Source: Flavobacteriales bacterium UBA2306 (lineage in GTDB: Bacteria; Bacteroidota; Bacteroidia; Flavobacteriales; Weeksellaceae). Taken from it: a DNA stretch of 64,000 bases. Positions 17,659-26,167 of the stretch are shown in pieces. The notes under the pieces were generated by a model. That model was given only the letters and a program-made list of their open reading frames with translations, had not been told where the DNA came from and searched no databases. Position 1 is the first letter of the stretch. Every line of letters begins with the position of its first letter. The stretch spans positions 248,001-312,000 of the forward strand of contig DDVS01000004.1 of assembly GCA_002345565.1 (NCBI GenBank), given 5' to 3'. A program made the translations under genes and the position numbers.

Positions 17659-18300
17659 TTATTTCTGACTAAGAAAATATTCTGCTTCTGCTTTTCCCCA
17701 TTTCGGGTCAAGAGATGATTTTGATTTGTAAGTTCCAAATTGTTCAATAGCTTTTTTGAATAATTCTGCACCTTTTACTTTACTTCCTCCAAATTGTTCT
17801 GGTGTGAAATAAGCATCTTCCGCTTGTAAAACTGTGATTCTTGGATTGTTTGGGTCTAGTTCTTGTGCTTTTGCTAAGGCTTGTTGTGCAACTGGTGATT
17901 CTGTCATATATCTGGACATTGGATCTACCATCATTTTCAATCTACTAGTCAATTTTTTCAAGATGAAGATTTCTGCGTTGTTGGGACTTAATGCTTCTGC
18001 TTTTGCAATATATTTTTCTGCATCAGCTGCAACTGGGTCTAGTTCTGCTGTTTTTCCATCTTTCATCAAGATTCTTCCTTTTTGAATCGTTGCAAATGCA
18101 GCGTAATAATAGGGTAACCATTCTTTGGATTCTTTGGTTCCGATTCTGTCAAAATCATTAGCTAGAGCCGTGAATTCGTCCAGTGTTTTGTGGTCTTCTA
18201 CTTTAGCGATTTTTTCTGTCATTGCTTTTTCAAATGCTGTTTGAGCAAAAGCTGTAAATCCTATTAAAGAAAGGCTGATTGTTAAGATTAATTTTTTCAT
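17659..18300 (-). CDS. Secreted TPR-like protein of unknown function
   Basis: A 213-residue protein with signal peptide MKKLILTISLSLIGFTAFAQ. The mature part is all-helical with TPR-like units (YIAKAEALSPNNAEIFIL and ALAKAQELDPNNPRITVL are clear second helices of repeats). No enzyme motif is seen. The gene has a 280-bp upstream region holding a perfect -7 box (18393-18400) and a 21-bp-spaced direct repeat (18433-18463), the same architecture as at the TonB receptor and histidine-kinase promoters, so it is predicted to belong to the regulon of the LytTR regulator at 41527-42273. Its function may be linked to the TonB receptor next to it (inference). Confidence 0.85.
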   Translation of the reverse strand: MKKLILTISLSLIGFTAFAQTAFEKAMTEKIAKVEDHKTLDEFTALANDFDRIGTKESKEWLPYYYAAFATIQKGRILMKDGKTAELDPVAADAEKYIAKAEALSPNNAEIFILKKLTSRLKMMVDPMSRYMTESPVAQQALAKAQELDPNNPRITVLQAEDAYFTPEQFGGSKVKGAELFKKAIEQFGTYKSKSSLDPKWGKAEAEYFLSQK

Positions 18301-18392
18301 ATGAGAGTATTTTATTGTTTTTTAATTGTCATATGGAATCGCAGGCGATTTCATTTTGGATATTTTTAATTGTTTATTTTAAATTTCTGATT

Positions 18393-18463
18393 CAAAGATA
18401 GAATGAGTTTTCTTTGGTTTAAACTTTATTCTACCGAACTGTTATTTTTGATGTCTGAATTGT
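18393..18463 (-). promoter_or_regulatory. Promoter with LytTR-type direct repeat, target: TPR-like secreted gene
   Basis: Read on the plus strand: -7 box as CAAAGATA (18393-18400; TATCTTTG on the minus strand), then 32 bp, then ACCGAACTGT (18433-18442) and TCTGAATTGT (18454-18463), with 21 bp between repeat starts. The spacing of every element equals that at 20830-20900 and 44573-44643. No -33 TTG is seen at the expected place, which suits an activator-dependent promoter. Confidence 0.75.
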
Positions 18464-18552
18464 AATTTTCGAGATATTTTGTTGCAAAGAATCTACTAAT
18501 TTCAAAGTTTCCAAAGATTCAATAAATTGAATTTAAATAAGATAACTAAAAA

Positions 18553-18572
18553 CTTTTGTGTCTTTTGTGGTA
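18553..18572. repeat. Short dispersed repeat (CTTTTGTG... type)
   Basis: CTTTTGTGTCTTTTGTGGTA lies just after the TonB receptor gene end. It matches one arm of the inverted repeat at 63646-63717 (CCACAAAAGGCACAAA), so it looks like a solo arm of the same dispersed family. Confidence 0.5.
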
Positions 18573-18580
18573 TTAAATCA

Positions 18581-20812
18581 TCACAAATTATTATTAATCG
18601 CATCATTCGTCTTATCAACGCCAAAACTCACGAATACTCCGACAAAAACAAATGTATTAACCGGTGGTCTCACGGCTGTTCTGCTATTTCCATCCGCTGA
18701 ATAATTGAAACCGTAAACATTTTTATTCCCAAGGATATTATTAATACTCAACACAAATACAGTAAATGACTTTGAATCTTTTTTCCCAACACTTGGAACA
18801 TAGTTCACACTGAAGTTCAGTCCGCTATAATCTTTCAGTTTTCCTTGATGACGAATGATATTCTCCCCATTTTTCGAAACTAAATCGTAATAAGGTCGTC
18901 CTTTGGAATAAGTATAAGACAGGTTAAATCCAGTTTTCCAGTCCATTACAAACTTCTTTGCAACCGCATTGAAAGTATGTTTCGATGCAAAATTAGGCGC
19001 TAAACTAAAAGGATAGTTTAAAAAGTCTCTCTTGGAATCCAGATAGGAATAAGTCAGCCAATAATCGATGTCTTTAAATGTTTTTTTGTCCCTCCAGAAT
19101 AACTCGATTCCCTTTGCAAAACCTTTTCCTGCATTACTATTCGCAATCTGATAATATTGATTATTGGCCGAAGACACTTGGTCTGCTAAAGAAATGGTTT
19201 TAATCAGATCATCATATTTTTTATAAAATGCTTCGAATCTCAAACTTCTTCCATCCGCATTTTTCTGAACCTGAAAGATATAATGGGCTGCTCTCTGGAA
19301 ATCAAAATTCTTGCTGTAAAGATATTTGCTTTCCGGATTTTGATAGAAGATTCCGTAAGCTAGAGAAGTGGTCCAATCTTTCGAAATTCTATAAGCTAAT
19401 GCTACTCTCGGCGAGAAATTCCATTTGTCGAGATAAGAAGAATGTTCTGTTCTGGCTCCGATTTTCGCCGTTAAATTATTAGTAAAAATCAAATCTGTTT
19501 CAGCAAAAGCAGACGAAATCAAATCTTTATAATTTCTTTGAATAGTTCCATATTTCATAGTTTCATCAGCATTATTCAATTCAAATCCTGCTCGCAAAAC
19601 ACTTGCTCTGTTGATTTTTCTTTCAACAACTGCTTTTGCATTGATGTAATTTGATTTATTATTGATAGGTGTGTTAGACTGCTCTACATCATTAAGAAAA
19701 GTTGCAAAATTCAAATCGCTGAAATTGTAAGTAAAAGAAGTTCCGATGTTCAGAAGATATTTCCCGAATTTCTCTCTGTAAGACAAATTGTGATACATAT
19801 TCTGACCTTTCAGACTTACCATATTTTTGTCAGAATCCGTCTCCAAACTTTCCGAATCAACCGCTATTTTGTTTTCATCTATACTTCCGTAATATTTGAT
19901 AAAACCTCCTTTTTTGGTTTTAATTCTAAAGTTCCCGTCAAATCCGTAACCCTGAGGATATTTGTCAAAATCTGTATTGAAGTTGAATAATTTTCCCATC
20001 AATCCGAGATTCGAATAACCTCCGGCAACGCCCCAAGAAGCTGTTTTTTCTTGATTCAGTTTTTGGTAATTTGCACTAAGGAAAATCGGAGAAACGCCGA
20101 AATCAAAAGATGTCGTTTCTGGCAAATCTACACTTTCCAAAACTAGAACCGACGACAAAGCCTGTCCATAAACAGCCGAATATCCACCACTTGAAAATAC
20201 ATTCCCTTTAAATAACGAAGTATTAAAACGGTCTCTGCCTGCAATCCCCGGAACCGAGTTGGTGAAATAATTATTGACCAGATTACCATCCATAAAGATT
20301 TTGGTTTCAGCACCTGTTCCACCTCTTACGAACAATCCTTCACTCTCTCCCACTTTCTGAACACCTGGTAAATAACCTAAAGCTGAGGAAATCTGTCCAT
20401 TCGCACCAGCTGTTGTATAAACGTCTAAAGGTGTTAATAATGCTGTTGCACGTTTTTTATCGCTGGCTTCTATACTTCCGGCAGTAATCACAACCGCATT
20501 GATTTCGCTGATTTGTTCTTTAAGATTAGCATTCATCGAAATGTTTTTGCCTTCAATTTTTACAGGAAGTTCAACTTCGTCATAATTTAGTCCTGAAAAA
20601 ACCAAAATCTTATCTCCGGTTTCTGTAGTTGTGAAAGTATAATTTCCATTAGCATCGGTTGTTGCGCCGTCATAAGTATCTTTGAGTGTTACATTAATGT
20701 CTTTCAATACTTTATTCTTATATGTCACTTTTCCTGAAATGGTAATTTGCGACCAAATACTGATTCCAATTACTAAAGTTAATAAGCTAAAAAGTTTACG
20801 TTGAGTTTTCAT
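18581..20812 (-). CDS. TonB-dependent outer-membrane receptor
   Basis: A 743-residue receptor for TonB-driven import. It has a signal peptide (residues 1-21, MKTQRKLFSLLTLVIGISIWS), a carboxypeptidase-regulatory-like beta-sandwich (about 22-105, VTLKDTYDGATTDANGNYTF), a plug domain (about 115-230, VQKVGESEGLFVRGG) and a barrel with many aromatic strands to the C-terminus. There is no SusD-like partner next to it, so it is a stand-alone receptor and not a SusCD pair. The substrate is unknown. Its promoter carries the LytTR-type direct repeat, and it diverges from the Cu,Zn superoxide dismutase gene across 171 bp. Confidence 0.93.
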   Translation of the reverse strand: MKTQRKLFSLLTLVIGISIWSQITISGKVTYKNKVLKDINVTLKDTYDGATTDANGNYTFTTTETGDKILVFSGLNYDEVELPVKIEGKNISMNANLKEQISEINAVVITAGSIEASDKKRATALLTPLDVYTTAGANGQISSALGYLPGVQKVGESEGLFVRGGTGAETKIFMDGNLVNNYFTNSVPGIAGRDRFNTSLFKGNVFSSGGYSAVYGQALSSVLVLESVDLPETTSFDFGVSPIFLSANYQKLNQEKTASWGVAGGYSNLGLMGKLFNFNTDFDKYPQGYGFDGNFRIKTKKGGFIKYYGSIDENKIAVDSESLETDSDKNMVSLKGQNMYHNLSYREKFGKYLLNIGTSFTYNFSDLNFATFLNDVEQSNTPINNKSNYINAKAVVERKINRASVLRAGFELNNADETMKYGTIQRNYKDLISSAFAETDLIFTNNLTAKIGARTEHSSYLDKWNFSPRVALAYRISKDWTTSLAYGIFYQNPESKYLYSKNFDFQRAAHYIFQVQKNADGRSLRFEAFYKKYDDLIKTISLADQVSSANNQYYQIANSNAGKGFAKGIELFWRDKKTFKDIDYWLTYSYLDSKRDFLNYPFSLAPNFASKHTFNAVAKKFVMDWKTGFNLSYTYSKGRPYYDLVSKNGENIIRHQGKLKDYSGLNFSVNYVPSVGKKDSKSFTVFVLSINNILGNKNVYGFNYSADGNSRTAVRPPVNTFVFVGVFVSFGVDKTNDAINNNL

Positions 20813-20829
20813 ATCTCTTAATTTTGACT

Positions 20830-20900
20830 CAAAGATATTTCGGCGAATGATAATATTAAATTAATTATGACCGAACCGTAGATATTGCTAACCGAATCGT
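20830..20900 (-). promoter_or_regulatory. Promoter with LytTR-type direct repeat, target: TonB receptor gene
   Basis: Plus-strand reading: CAAAGATA (20830-20837, the reversed -7 box), 32 bp, ACCGAACCGT (20870-20879) and ACCGAATCGT (20891-20900), repeat starts 21 bp apart. The repeat edge is 58 bp from the start codon, the same distance as before the histidine kinase gene. No -33 TTG is found. Confidence 0.78.
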
Positions 20901-20903
20901 CAA

Positions 20904-20919
20904 TGTTTCACGTAAAACA
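20904..20919. promoter_or_regulatory. parS-like sequence (one mismatch)
   Basis: TGTTTCACGTAAAACA differs at one base from TGTTTCACGTGAAACA. It sits 4 bp from the LytTR-type repeat and 20 bp upstream of the predicted sodC -7 box. It could be a weak ParB site or a chance match. Confidence 0.4.
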
Positions 20920-20939
20920 ATTTTATATGACATTGGCTT

Positions 20940-20947
20940 TAAATTTG
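20940..20947 (+). promoter_or_regulatory. Predicted -7 box of sodC
   Basis: TAAATTTG fits TAnnTTTG and lies 36 bp before the sodC start codon. Confidence 0.5.
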
Positions 20948-20983
20948 TTGCATTGAAAAAAGATACTAATCAACTTTAAAACT

Positions 20984-21481
20984 ATGAAAAATATAGCCTT
21001 ATTAGCAATTGCAGGAGTTACAATAGCTTCTTGTTCTACCACAAAAGAATACGTTATTCGCCCAAAATCAAACACTGAAACTCAGGGAACAGCCACTTTT
21101 AAACAAAAAGGAGGAAAAGTTGAAATGGATTTAAGCGTATTCAAATTAACGCCAGGTCTTCACGCTGTTCATATCCACGAATTTGGAAATTGCAGTGCAA
21201 CCGATGCTTCATCTGCGGGCGGACATTGGAATCCTTCAAAAGATGATCACGGAAAATGGGAAGGAGAACATTTCCACATGGGAGATATTGGTAATCTAAA
21301 GGCTGAAAAAGATGGTCAAGCAAGGCTTGTTTTTGAAACTGACAAATGGTGTTTGGGTTGCGATGATCCAATGAAAAATATCATCGGAAAAGCTATTGTA
21401 ATTCACGCTGGCGTTGATGATTTCCATACGCAACCGACTGGAAATGCTGGCGGAAGAGTGGGTTGTGTAGAGATAAAATAG
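20984..21481 (+). CDS. sodC: Superoxide dismutase [Cu-Zn], lipoprotein
   Basis: A 165-residue periplasm-facing Cu,Zn superoxide dismutase. The signal MKNIALLAIAGVTIASC has a lipobox (IASC), so it is probably membrane-anchored. All metal ligands can be placed: HAVHIHEFGNC (two copper His and the first disulphide Cys), GGHWNP, DDHGKW, HFHMGDIGN (zinc His and Asp) and VIHAGVDD (copper His). GNAGGRVGC supplies the active-site Arg and second Cys. It should be active. It diverges from the TonB receptor gene and shares a 171-bp regulatory gap containing a LytTR-type site and a parS-like sequence. Confidence 0.95.
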   Translation: MKNIALLAIAGVTIASCSTTKEYVIRPKSNTETQGTATFKQKGGKVEMDLSVFKLTPGLHAVHIHEFGNCSATDASSAGGHWNPSKDDHGKWEGEHFHMGDIGNLKAEKDGQARLVFETDKWCLGCDDPMKNIIGKAIVIHAGVDDFHTQPTGNAGGRVGCVEIK

Positions 21482-21570
21482 GTTAGACTTTTGAGATAAT
21501 AGACGGATAGATAATAGATTTATCAAATGTCTATCAGCTATATTCTCTTTAGTCTCTTTAATCTTTAAAA

Positions 21571-21939
21571 CTATATTTCAAAACTTTGGAAAGCATCAAT
21601 AATATGATGGATTTCCAAAGTTTTTTGTTTGTTTGGAAGCACCGAAATAATATCAAATCTGACTTCTTTATCCAAATTATTCTCTTCAATGAAATAGTTG
21701 GAAGCTGAAATTAACAATTTGATTTTCTTCTTATTAACCGCTTCTTGAGGTTCCAAAAAAGCATCTGTATGTCTGGCTTTGACTTCTACAATGATGATTT
21801 GATTTTCAAATTCAGCGATAATATCCACTTCGGCTTTCAGGTAACGGAAATTACGAGCCAGAATCTTATATTGATTTTTGACTAAAAAATCTACAGCCAA
21901 GTCTTCTGCTATTTTTCCAAAATCGTTGTGATCTGCCAT
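21571..21939 (-). CDS. YraN family (UPF0102) putative endonuclease
   Basis: A 122-residue protein with a restriction-endonuclease-like fold. The family core is seen: GKIAEDLAVDFL at the start, ARNFRYLKAEVDIIAEF with the D-x-I acidic motif, and IIIVEVKARH giving the E-x-K pair. The biological role of the family is uncertain. It is the last gene of a three-gene run after the LysE-like and LD-carboxypeptidase genes, with a 95-bp gap, so it may have its own promoter. Confidence 0.93.
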   Translation of the reverse strand: MADHNDFGKIAEDLAVDFLVKNQYKILARNFRYLKAEVDIIAEFENQIIIVEVKARHTDAFLEPQEAVNKKKIKLLISASNYFIEENNLDKEVRFDIISVLPNKQKTLEIHHIIDAFQSFEI

Positions 21940-22034
21940 AATTTATAAATGATAATTGATGAATGATACTCGATCTGCTTCAACAATTCTTAAGACTTTT
22001 TATGAACAACCTAATACTGCTAAATGATAATTGA

Positions 22035-22964
22035 TTAAAATTCAATAGTTACTTTTTTATCAGCTTTCAGATTAATTTCTGAGCCAATAATCAACGGTCT
22101 GTTATCAAAAATATGTCCGTTTGGAAAGCCAAAAACTGTTGGAAAATCATATTTGGAAACTCTTTCAGCAATCAGTTGAAAAGCAAAAGAATCGAAAGAT
22201 TCTTCGTATTCTTTGTTGTCGGTTTCGCTCCCCATATTGGTCATTCCGCCGATAATCAATCCTTTGATTTTTTTGAAAACGCCAGCTAATTCCAGACTCA
22301 TCAACATTCTGTCTAAGGCATAAAATTGTTCTCCAATTTCTTCGATAAATAGAATTTTATCTTTAAAATCAAAAGAATAAGGCGTTCCTAAAAGTGCATT
22401 AATCAAAGCGAGATTTCCACCAACCAAAATTCCGGAAGTTTCCCCTACTCTATTATTTGGGTTTGAATCGATTTTATAATTGAGTGTCTTGCCTTCCAGA
22501 ATATCAAAAATCTGTTCATAACTTTTTTCTGAAACACCAAAACCGGCTGTTTTAACACTTTGTCCGTGAATCGAAGCGAAATTATTATTGAACAGAAAAC
22601 TTTGCAAAACCGTGACATCAGAATATCCAATTAACCATTTTGGATTTTTTTTGAATTCATCAAGATTGATTTTTTGGAGCAAATGCTGGCATCCGTAACC
22701 ACCTCTTGAAGTCCAGATGGCGGAAATACTATTATCGTCTAAAGCCCATTGCAAATCTTCTAAACGTTCATCTTCTGTTCCGGAATAAGAATATCCGGAA
22801 TTGCATTTTCCGAGTGTATTTTTGCCTAAAATAACTTCATAGCCTTCTTTCTTAATCAGAGAAATCGTATGTTCTAGTTGAGAGTTTTCGACGCAACCTG
22901 CCGGAGAAATAACGGCCAATTTATCTCCTTTTTTAAGTGATTTCGGGAAAATAATTTTTTCCAT
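22035..22964 (-). CDS. LD-carboxypeptidase (MccF/LdcA family, S66)
   Basis: A 309-residue S66 serine peptidase that removes the terminal D-Ala from murein tetrapeptides (LD-carboxypeptidase) or, in MccF-like members, cleaves other amides. AVISPAG near residue 20 and WTSRGGYGCQHLL near 85-97 are family marks. The nucleophile Ser is in IGYSDVTVL (about residue 113), the Glu is probably in LFIEEIGEQ and the His in the C-terminal GFPNGH. There is no signal peptide, so it is cytoplasmic and likely in peptidoglycan recycling. It starts 2 bp after the LysE-like gene stop, indicating an operon. Confidence 0.92.
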   Translation of the reverse strand: MEKIIFPKSLKKGDKLAVISPAGCVENSQLEHTISLIKKEGYEVILGKNTLGKCNSGYSYSGTEDERLEDLQWALDDNSISAIWTSRGGYGCQHLLQKINLDEFKKNPKWLIGYSDVTVLQSFLFNNNFASIHGQSVKTAGFGVSEKSYEQIFDILEGKTLNYKIDSNPNNRVGETSGILVGGNLALINALLGTPYSFDFKDKILFIEEIGEQFYALDRMLMSLELAGVFKKIKGLIIGGMTNMGSETDNKEYEESFDSFAFQLIAERVSKYDFPTVFGFPNGHIFDNRPLIIGSEINLKADKKVTIEF

Positions 22965-22966
22965 TT

Positions 22967-23644
22967 TTACTTAATTTTTGGTTGTACTTTTTCTGCTTTT
23001 TCTAATTTTTTCTCAAAACTGTTGAATTTTTTGAAGCTCTGAAGAAAAATAAAAAAACTAAAAATCATCAAAATAATTCCTACACCTTTCCGGATTTTAT
23101 TAGCCACACGTTGATTCAACTTATCATGAAATTGTTTTGCCAGGATAATTTTGCATAAATCTATCAATAAATAAGTGCCAATTACAATTCCAATGTACAA
23201 CACAAAATCTCTGGCAAAAGGATAAGCATTCCTCACGGAAATCACGGTTACCAGCCAAAAAAGAACGACTCCTATGTTAAGAAGATTGAGCAAAAATCCG
23301 TTGAGATAAGTTTTGAAATAATTTTGACTGATTAATCGTTCTTCTCCTTCAATGTGCATTTTAGTCTTGGAAACCAGCATGTAAAGCGCATAAATAAAAA
23401 TCAAAAAAGCCGATATTTTGTAAAATCCCGGATGTTTATCTATCAAATAAACCAAATCTGCGCTGGCGTAATAACTAACGATGATGCAAAGAATATCTGC
23501 GGAAACAACTCCAAAATCCAGCGCCAAAGCATGTTTTGGACCACGGGAAAAACTGGTTTCTATCAGCAGGAAAAAAATAGGTCCTATGAAGACCAAACTT
23601 AGCATTATTCCTAATCCGATAGCGTATAAAATGAGTTCGAGCAT
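22967..23644 (-). CDS. LysE/RhtB-family membrane transporter
   Basis: A 225-residue inner-membrane protein with about six hydrophobic segments, matching the LysE translocator fold: an N-terminal GPIFFLLIETSFSRGPKHAL motif, then helices near 40-60, 70-90, 115-140, 148-168 and 190-210. Members export amino acids; the substrate here is unknown. It is the first gene of an operon with the LD-carboxypeptidase gene. A TATTTTTG -7 box lies about 45-50 bp upstream on the minus strand. Coupling a LysE-like exporter with a murein-peptide hydrolase would fit handling of recycled amino acids, but this is only a guess. Confidence 0.88.
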   Translation of the reverse strand: MLELILYAIGLGIMLSLVFIGPIFFLLIETSFSRGPKHALALDFGVVSADILCIIVSYYASADLVYLIDKHPGFYKISAFLIFIYALYMLVSKTKMHIEGEERLISQNYFKTYLNGFLLNLLNIGVVLFWLVTVISVRNAYPFARDFVLYIGIVIGTYLLIDLCKIILAKQFHDKLNQRVANKIRKGVGIILMIFSFFIFLQSFKKFNSFEKKLEKAEKVQPKIK

Positions 23645-23772
23645 TATTATTTTTTGTAAAAAGTATAATGTATCTTGAATAAAGACTATAGCAAAAATAC
23701 ATTTTACTTTTTAAATACTATTATTTGATCTTATAATCTTCAAGCACATCGTTTCATTTATAGTTTTAAAAT

Positions 23773-23801
23773 AAAAAATCCCGACATTTCAATTCGGGAT
23801 T
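23773..23801 (-). terminator. Terminator of glyS
   Basis: Minus-strand stem AATCCCGA/TCGGGATT followed by TTTTTTATTTT. The stem bases match the terminator at 15403-15430. Confidence 0.85.
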
Positions 23802-23850
23802 TTCATTATATTATACTGAAAAAGTTTGTCAGTCTGAGGCTCTCAAAGAC

Positions 23851-25392
23851 TTAAATCTTAGAAAGCAAAGTCCTAAAATTCACTTTCTCATCAATAATCC
23901 TTCTCAGCTCAGAAACAGGAACTCTTTCCTGCTCCATTGTATCTCTGTATCTCAATGTTACGGTATTATCGTTTAAAGAATCGTGGTCAACTGTGATACA
24001 GAAAGGTGTTCCAATTGCATCTTGTCTTCTGTAACGTTTTCCGATGCTGTCTTTCTCTTCAAAAATCACATTGAAATCAAACTTCAAATCATTAAAGATT
24101 TTATCTGCAAATTCAGGCAAACCATCTTTTTTAACTAATGGAAGAATTGCTGCTTTTACAGGAGCCAAAGCTGGTGGCAAACTCAAAACTGTTCTTTCCG
24201 AACCATCTTCCAAAACTTCATCTTTAAGACAAGTTGAGAAAATTGCTAAGAACAATCTGTCCAAACCAACAGAAGTTTCTACAACATAAGGCACATAATT
24301 CTCATTTCTTTCTGGGTCAAAATACTGGATTTTTCTACCAGAGAATTTCTCGTGCGCCGAAAGGTCAAAGTCTGTTCTACTGTGAATTCCTTCCAATTCT
24401 TTGAATCCGAATGGAAAATTAAACTCGATATCAGCAGCAGCGTTAGCATAATGCGCCAATTTTTCGTGGTCGTGGAAACGGTAATTATCTTCACCTAAAC
24501 CAAGTGCCAAGTGCCAGTTAAGACGTGTTTTTTTCCAGTTTTCATAGAACTCCAACTCAGTTCCCGGCGGAACGAAATATTGCATTTCCATTTGTTCAAA
24601 TTCTCTCATTCTGAAAATAAACTGTCTCGCAACAATCTCATTTCTAAAGGCTTTTCCAATCTGAGCAATCCCGAAGGGCAGTTTATGACGAGATGTTTTC
24701 TGAACGTTAAGATAATTTACAAAAATACCTTGAGCCGTTTCTGGTCTTAGATAAAGGTCCGTTGCAGAATCTGCAGAAGCACCCAATTTGGTCCCAAACA
24801 TCAGGTTGAATTGTCTCACTTCCGTCCAGTTTTTAGAACCGGTATCCGGGTCAGCAATTTCCAATTCCTCGATTAGAGCTTTCACATCCGCAAGGTCTTC
24901 TTTTTCAAGAGATTTTGCCAGTCTGGAAAGGATAGCCTCTCTTTTTGCTCTATATTCCAAAACTCTTGGATTGGTTGCTACAAATTCAGCTTTGTTGAAA
25001 GCGTCACCAAAACGCTTTGCCGCTTTTTCTATTTCTTTATTTTCCTTGTCTTCGATTTTGGCGCAGTAATCTTCCACCAAAACATCCGCACGGAAACGCT
25101 TTTTAGAATCTTTGTTGTCAATCAATGGGTCATTGAAGGCATCCACGTGTCCGGAAGCTTTCCAGATTGTCGGGTGCATAAAAATGGCAGAATCAATCCC
25201 GACGATATTTTCGTTCAGCTGAACCATCGCTTTCCACCAGTATTGTTTGATATTATTTTTCAGTTCCGCACCGTTCTGTCCGTAATCGTAGATTGCCGAA
25301 AGTCCGTCATAGATTTCGCTGGAAGGAAAAATAAAACCATATTCTTTAGCGTGGGAAACCACTTTTTTGAAAACATCTTCTTGCTTTGCCAT
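23851..25392 (-). CDS. glyS: Glycine--tRNA ligase (alpha-dimer type)
   Basis: A 513-residue class II synthetase of the eukaryal/archaeal-like homodimer type, charging tRNA-Gly. The N-terminus (MAKQEDVFKKVVSHAKEYGF), the class II motif 2 region (IAQIGKAFRNEI then FRMREFEQMEMQYF) and motif 3 (YVVETSVGLDRLFLA) are clear. The C-terminal anticodon-binding domain starts at PALAPVKAAILPL. Length is normal, and there is no beta subunit. A -7 box TATTTTTG lies 28 bp upstream of the start on the minus strand. The sense strand has more C than G at third positions, consistent with lagging-strand placement right of the proposed origin. Confidence 0.97.
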   Translation of the reverse strand: MAKQEDVFKKVVSHAKEYGFIFPSSEIYDGLSAIYDYGQNGAELKNNIKQYWWKAMVQLNENIVGIDSAIFMHPTIWKASGHVDAFNDPLIDNKDSKKRFRADVLVEDYCAKIEDKENKEIEKAAKRFGDAFNKAEFVATNPRVLEYRAKREAILSRLAKSLEKEDLADVKALIEELEIADPDTGSKNWTEVRQFNLMFGTKLGASADSATDLYLRPETAQGIFVNYLNVQKTSRHKLPFGIAQIGKAFRNEIVARQFIFRMREFEQMEMQYFVPPGTELEFYENWKKTRLNWHLALGLGEDNYRFHDHEKLAHYANAAADIEFNFPFGFKELEGIHSRTDFDLSAHEKFSGRKIQYFDPERNENYVPYVVETSVGLDRLFLAIFSTCLKDEVLEDGSERTVLSLPPALAPVKAAILPLVKKDGLPEFADKIFNDLKFDFNVIFEEKDSIGKRYRRQDAIGTPFCITVDHDSLNDNTVTLRYRDTMEQERVPVSELRRIIDEKVNFRTLLSKI

Positions 25393-25478
25393 AATTTATG
25401 TTGAATTGAAGTGCAAAAATAAGGAAAATGTAGGAAGTTGGAAGATGGATGGAGGAAGTTTTTAACAGATTCATTTTT

Positions 25479-25574
25479 AGGAGCCGGGAACCTGCTTTCC
25501 GCTATATTTTTTGTATGCCTTTCTCCATTCCGTTGCGCAAGGCATACAAAAGGATGTCGCTACAATCGGGGCTA
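25479..25574. repeat. Dispersed REP-like palindrome, copy 2
   Basis: Starts AGGAGCCGGGAACCTGCTTT and ends AAAAGGATGTCGCTACAATCGGGGCTA. An inner hairpin pairs TTTTGTATGCC with GGCATACAAAA. The end blocks match copies at 6532-6617 and 29490-29590. It lies in the gap between glyS and a hypothetical gene. Confidence 0.8.
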
Positions 25575-25637
25575 TGGAGAAAAGTAGGGTTATATAGAAT
25601 TCTTACAACCTAACGTTATAAGATTATAATTTGACTA

Positions 25638-26078
25638 TCATCTTTTTCTTTTTGATGCTTCTAGATAATTTTCAACATAATTTTCATAAACACTTTTTAG
25701 AATATTGCTTTCTCCGGCAAAATATGAAACTGCACCATCAACAGCTTTAATGTGTTTTTTAAGCTTTAAATTGTATGAAACAAATTTATAAGTGAGAAAT
25801 AATGAAAGTATAATAACTGTGATTAAATTTCCACAAATTAATTCTGGGCTATTTTCAAAGTACGTTTTATCTAATAGTGACTTAATTACATTATAAATTA
25901 AAAATAAAACTGCAAGTATATTTAAAAATGCAACCAAGTAATTAATGATTTCATTTTTCCTAATTTTAATTAAATCATTTTTGAATTCAGAAAACTGTTG
26001 TTCTCTTAAATCCATTCGTTGAATTTTAAAAAGCTTATAGTTTCGGATTTCCTCGTTAATTTTTTCTATTTCTGTCAT
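25638..26078 (-). CDS. Hypothetical membrane protein with two helices
   Basis: A 146-residue, A+T-rich gene of unknown family. Two hydrophobic helices (about residues 46-66, and 84-102 with ITVIILSLFLTYKFV) are flanked by charged helical segments; the first 40 residues and the last 40 look cytoplasmic. A TATATTTG -7 box lies 17 bp upstream of its start. It stands alone between a REP-like repeat and truC, on the opposite strand to truC. No function can be suggested. Confidence 0.75.
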   Translation of the reverse strand: MTEIEKINEEIRNYKLFKIQRMDLREQQFSEFKNDLIKIRKNEIINYLVAFLNILAVLFLIYNVIKSLLDKTYFENSPELICGNLITVIILSLFLTYKFVSYNLKLKKHIKAVDGAVSYFAGESNILKSVYENYVENYLEASKRKR

Positions 26079-26155
26079 TTTGTTTTATTTGGAATCAAAT
26101 ATAGTTTTTAAAATCAATTCTTATCACAATCTGAAATAATTAATAAGGAAAATTC

Positions 26156-26163
26156 TACTTTTG
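26156..26163 (+). promoter_or_regulatory. -7 box of truC, 4 bp from the ATG (leaderless candidate)
   Basis: TACTTTTG is followed by CCCA and then the ATG at 26168. A start site at the usual distance from the box would fall on or next to the start codon. Confidence 0.55.
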
Positions 26164-26167
26164 CCCA

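Noticed and set aside
25141..25155. CCACGTGTCC in glyS as a parS core
   Set aside because: Only the central CACGTG matches; the flanking bases do not fit the palindrome.
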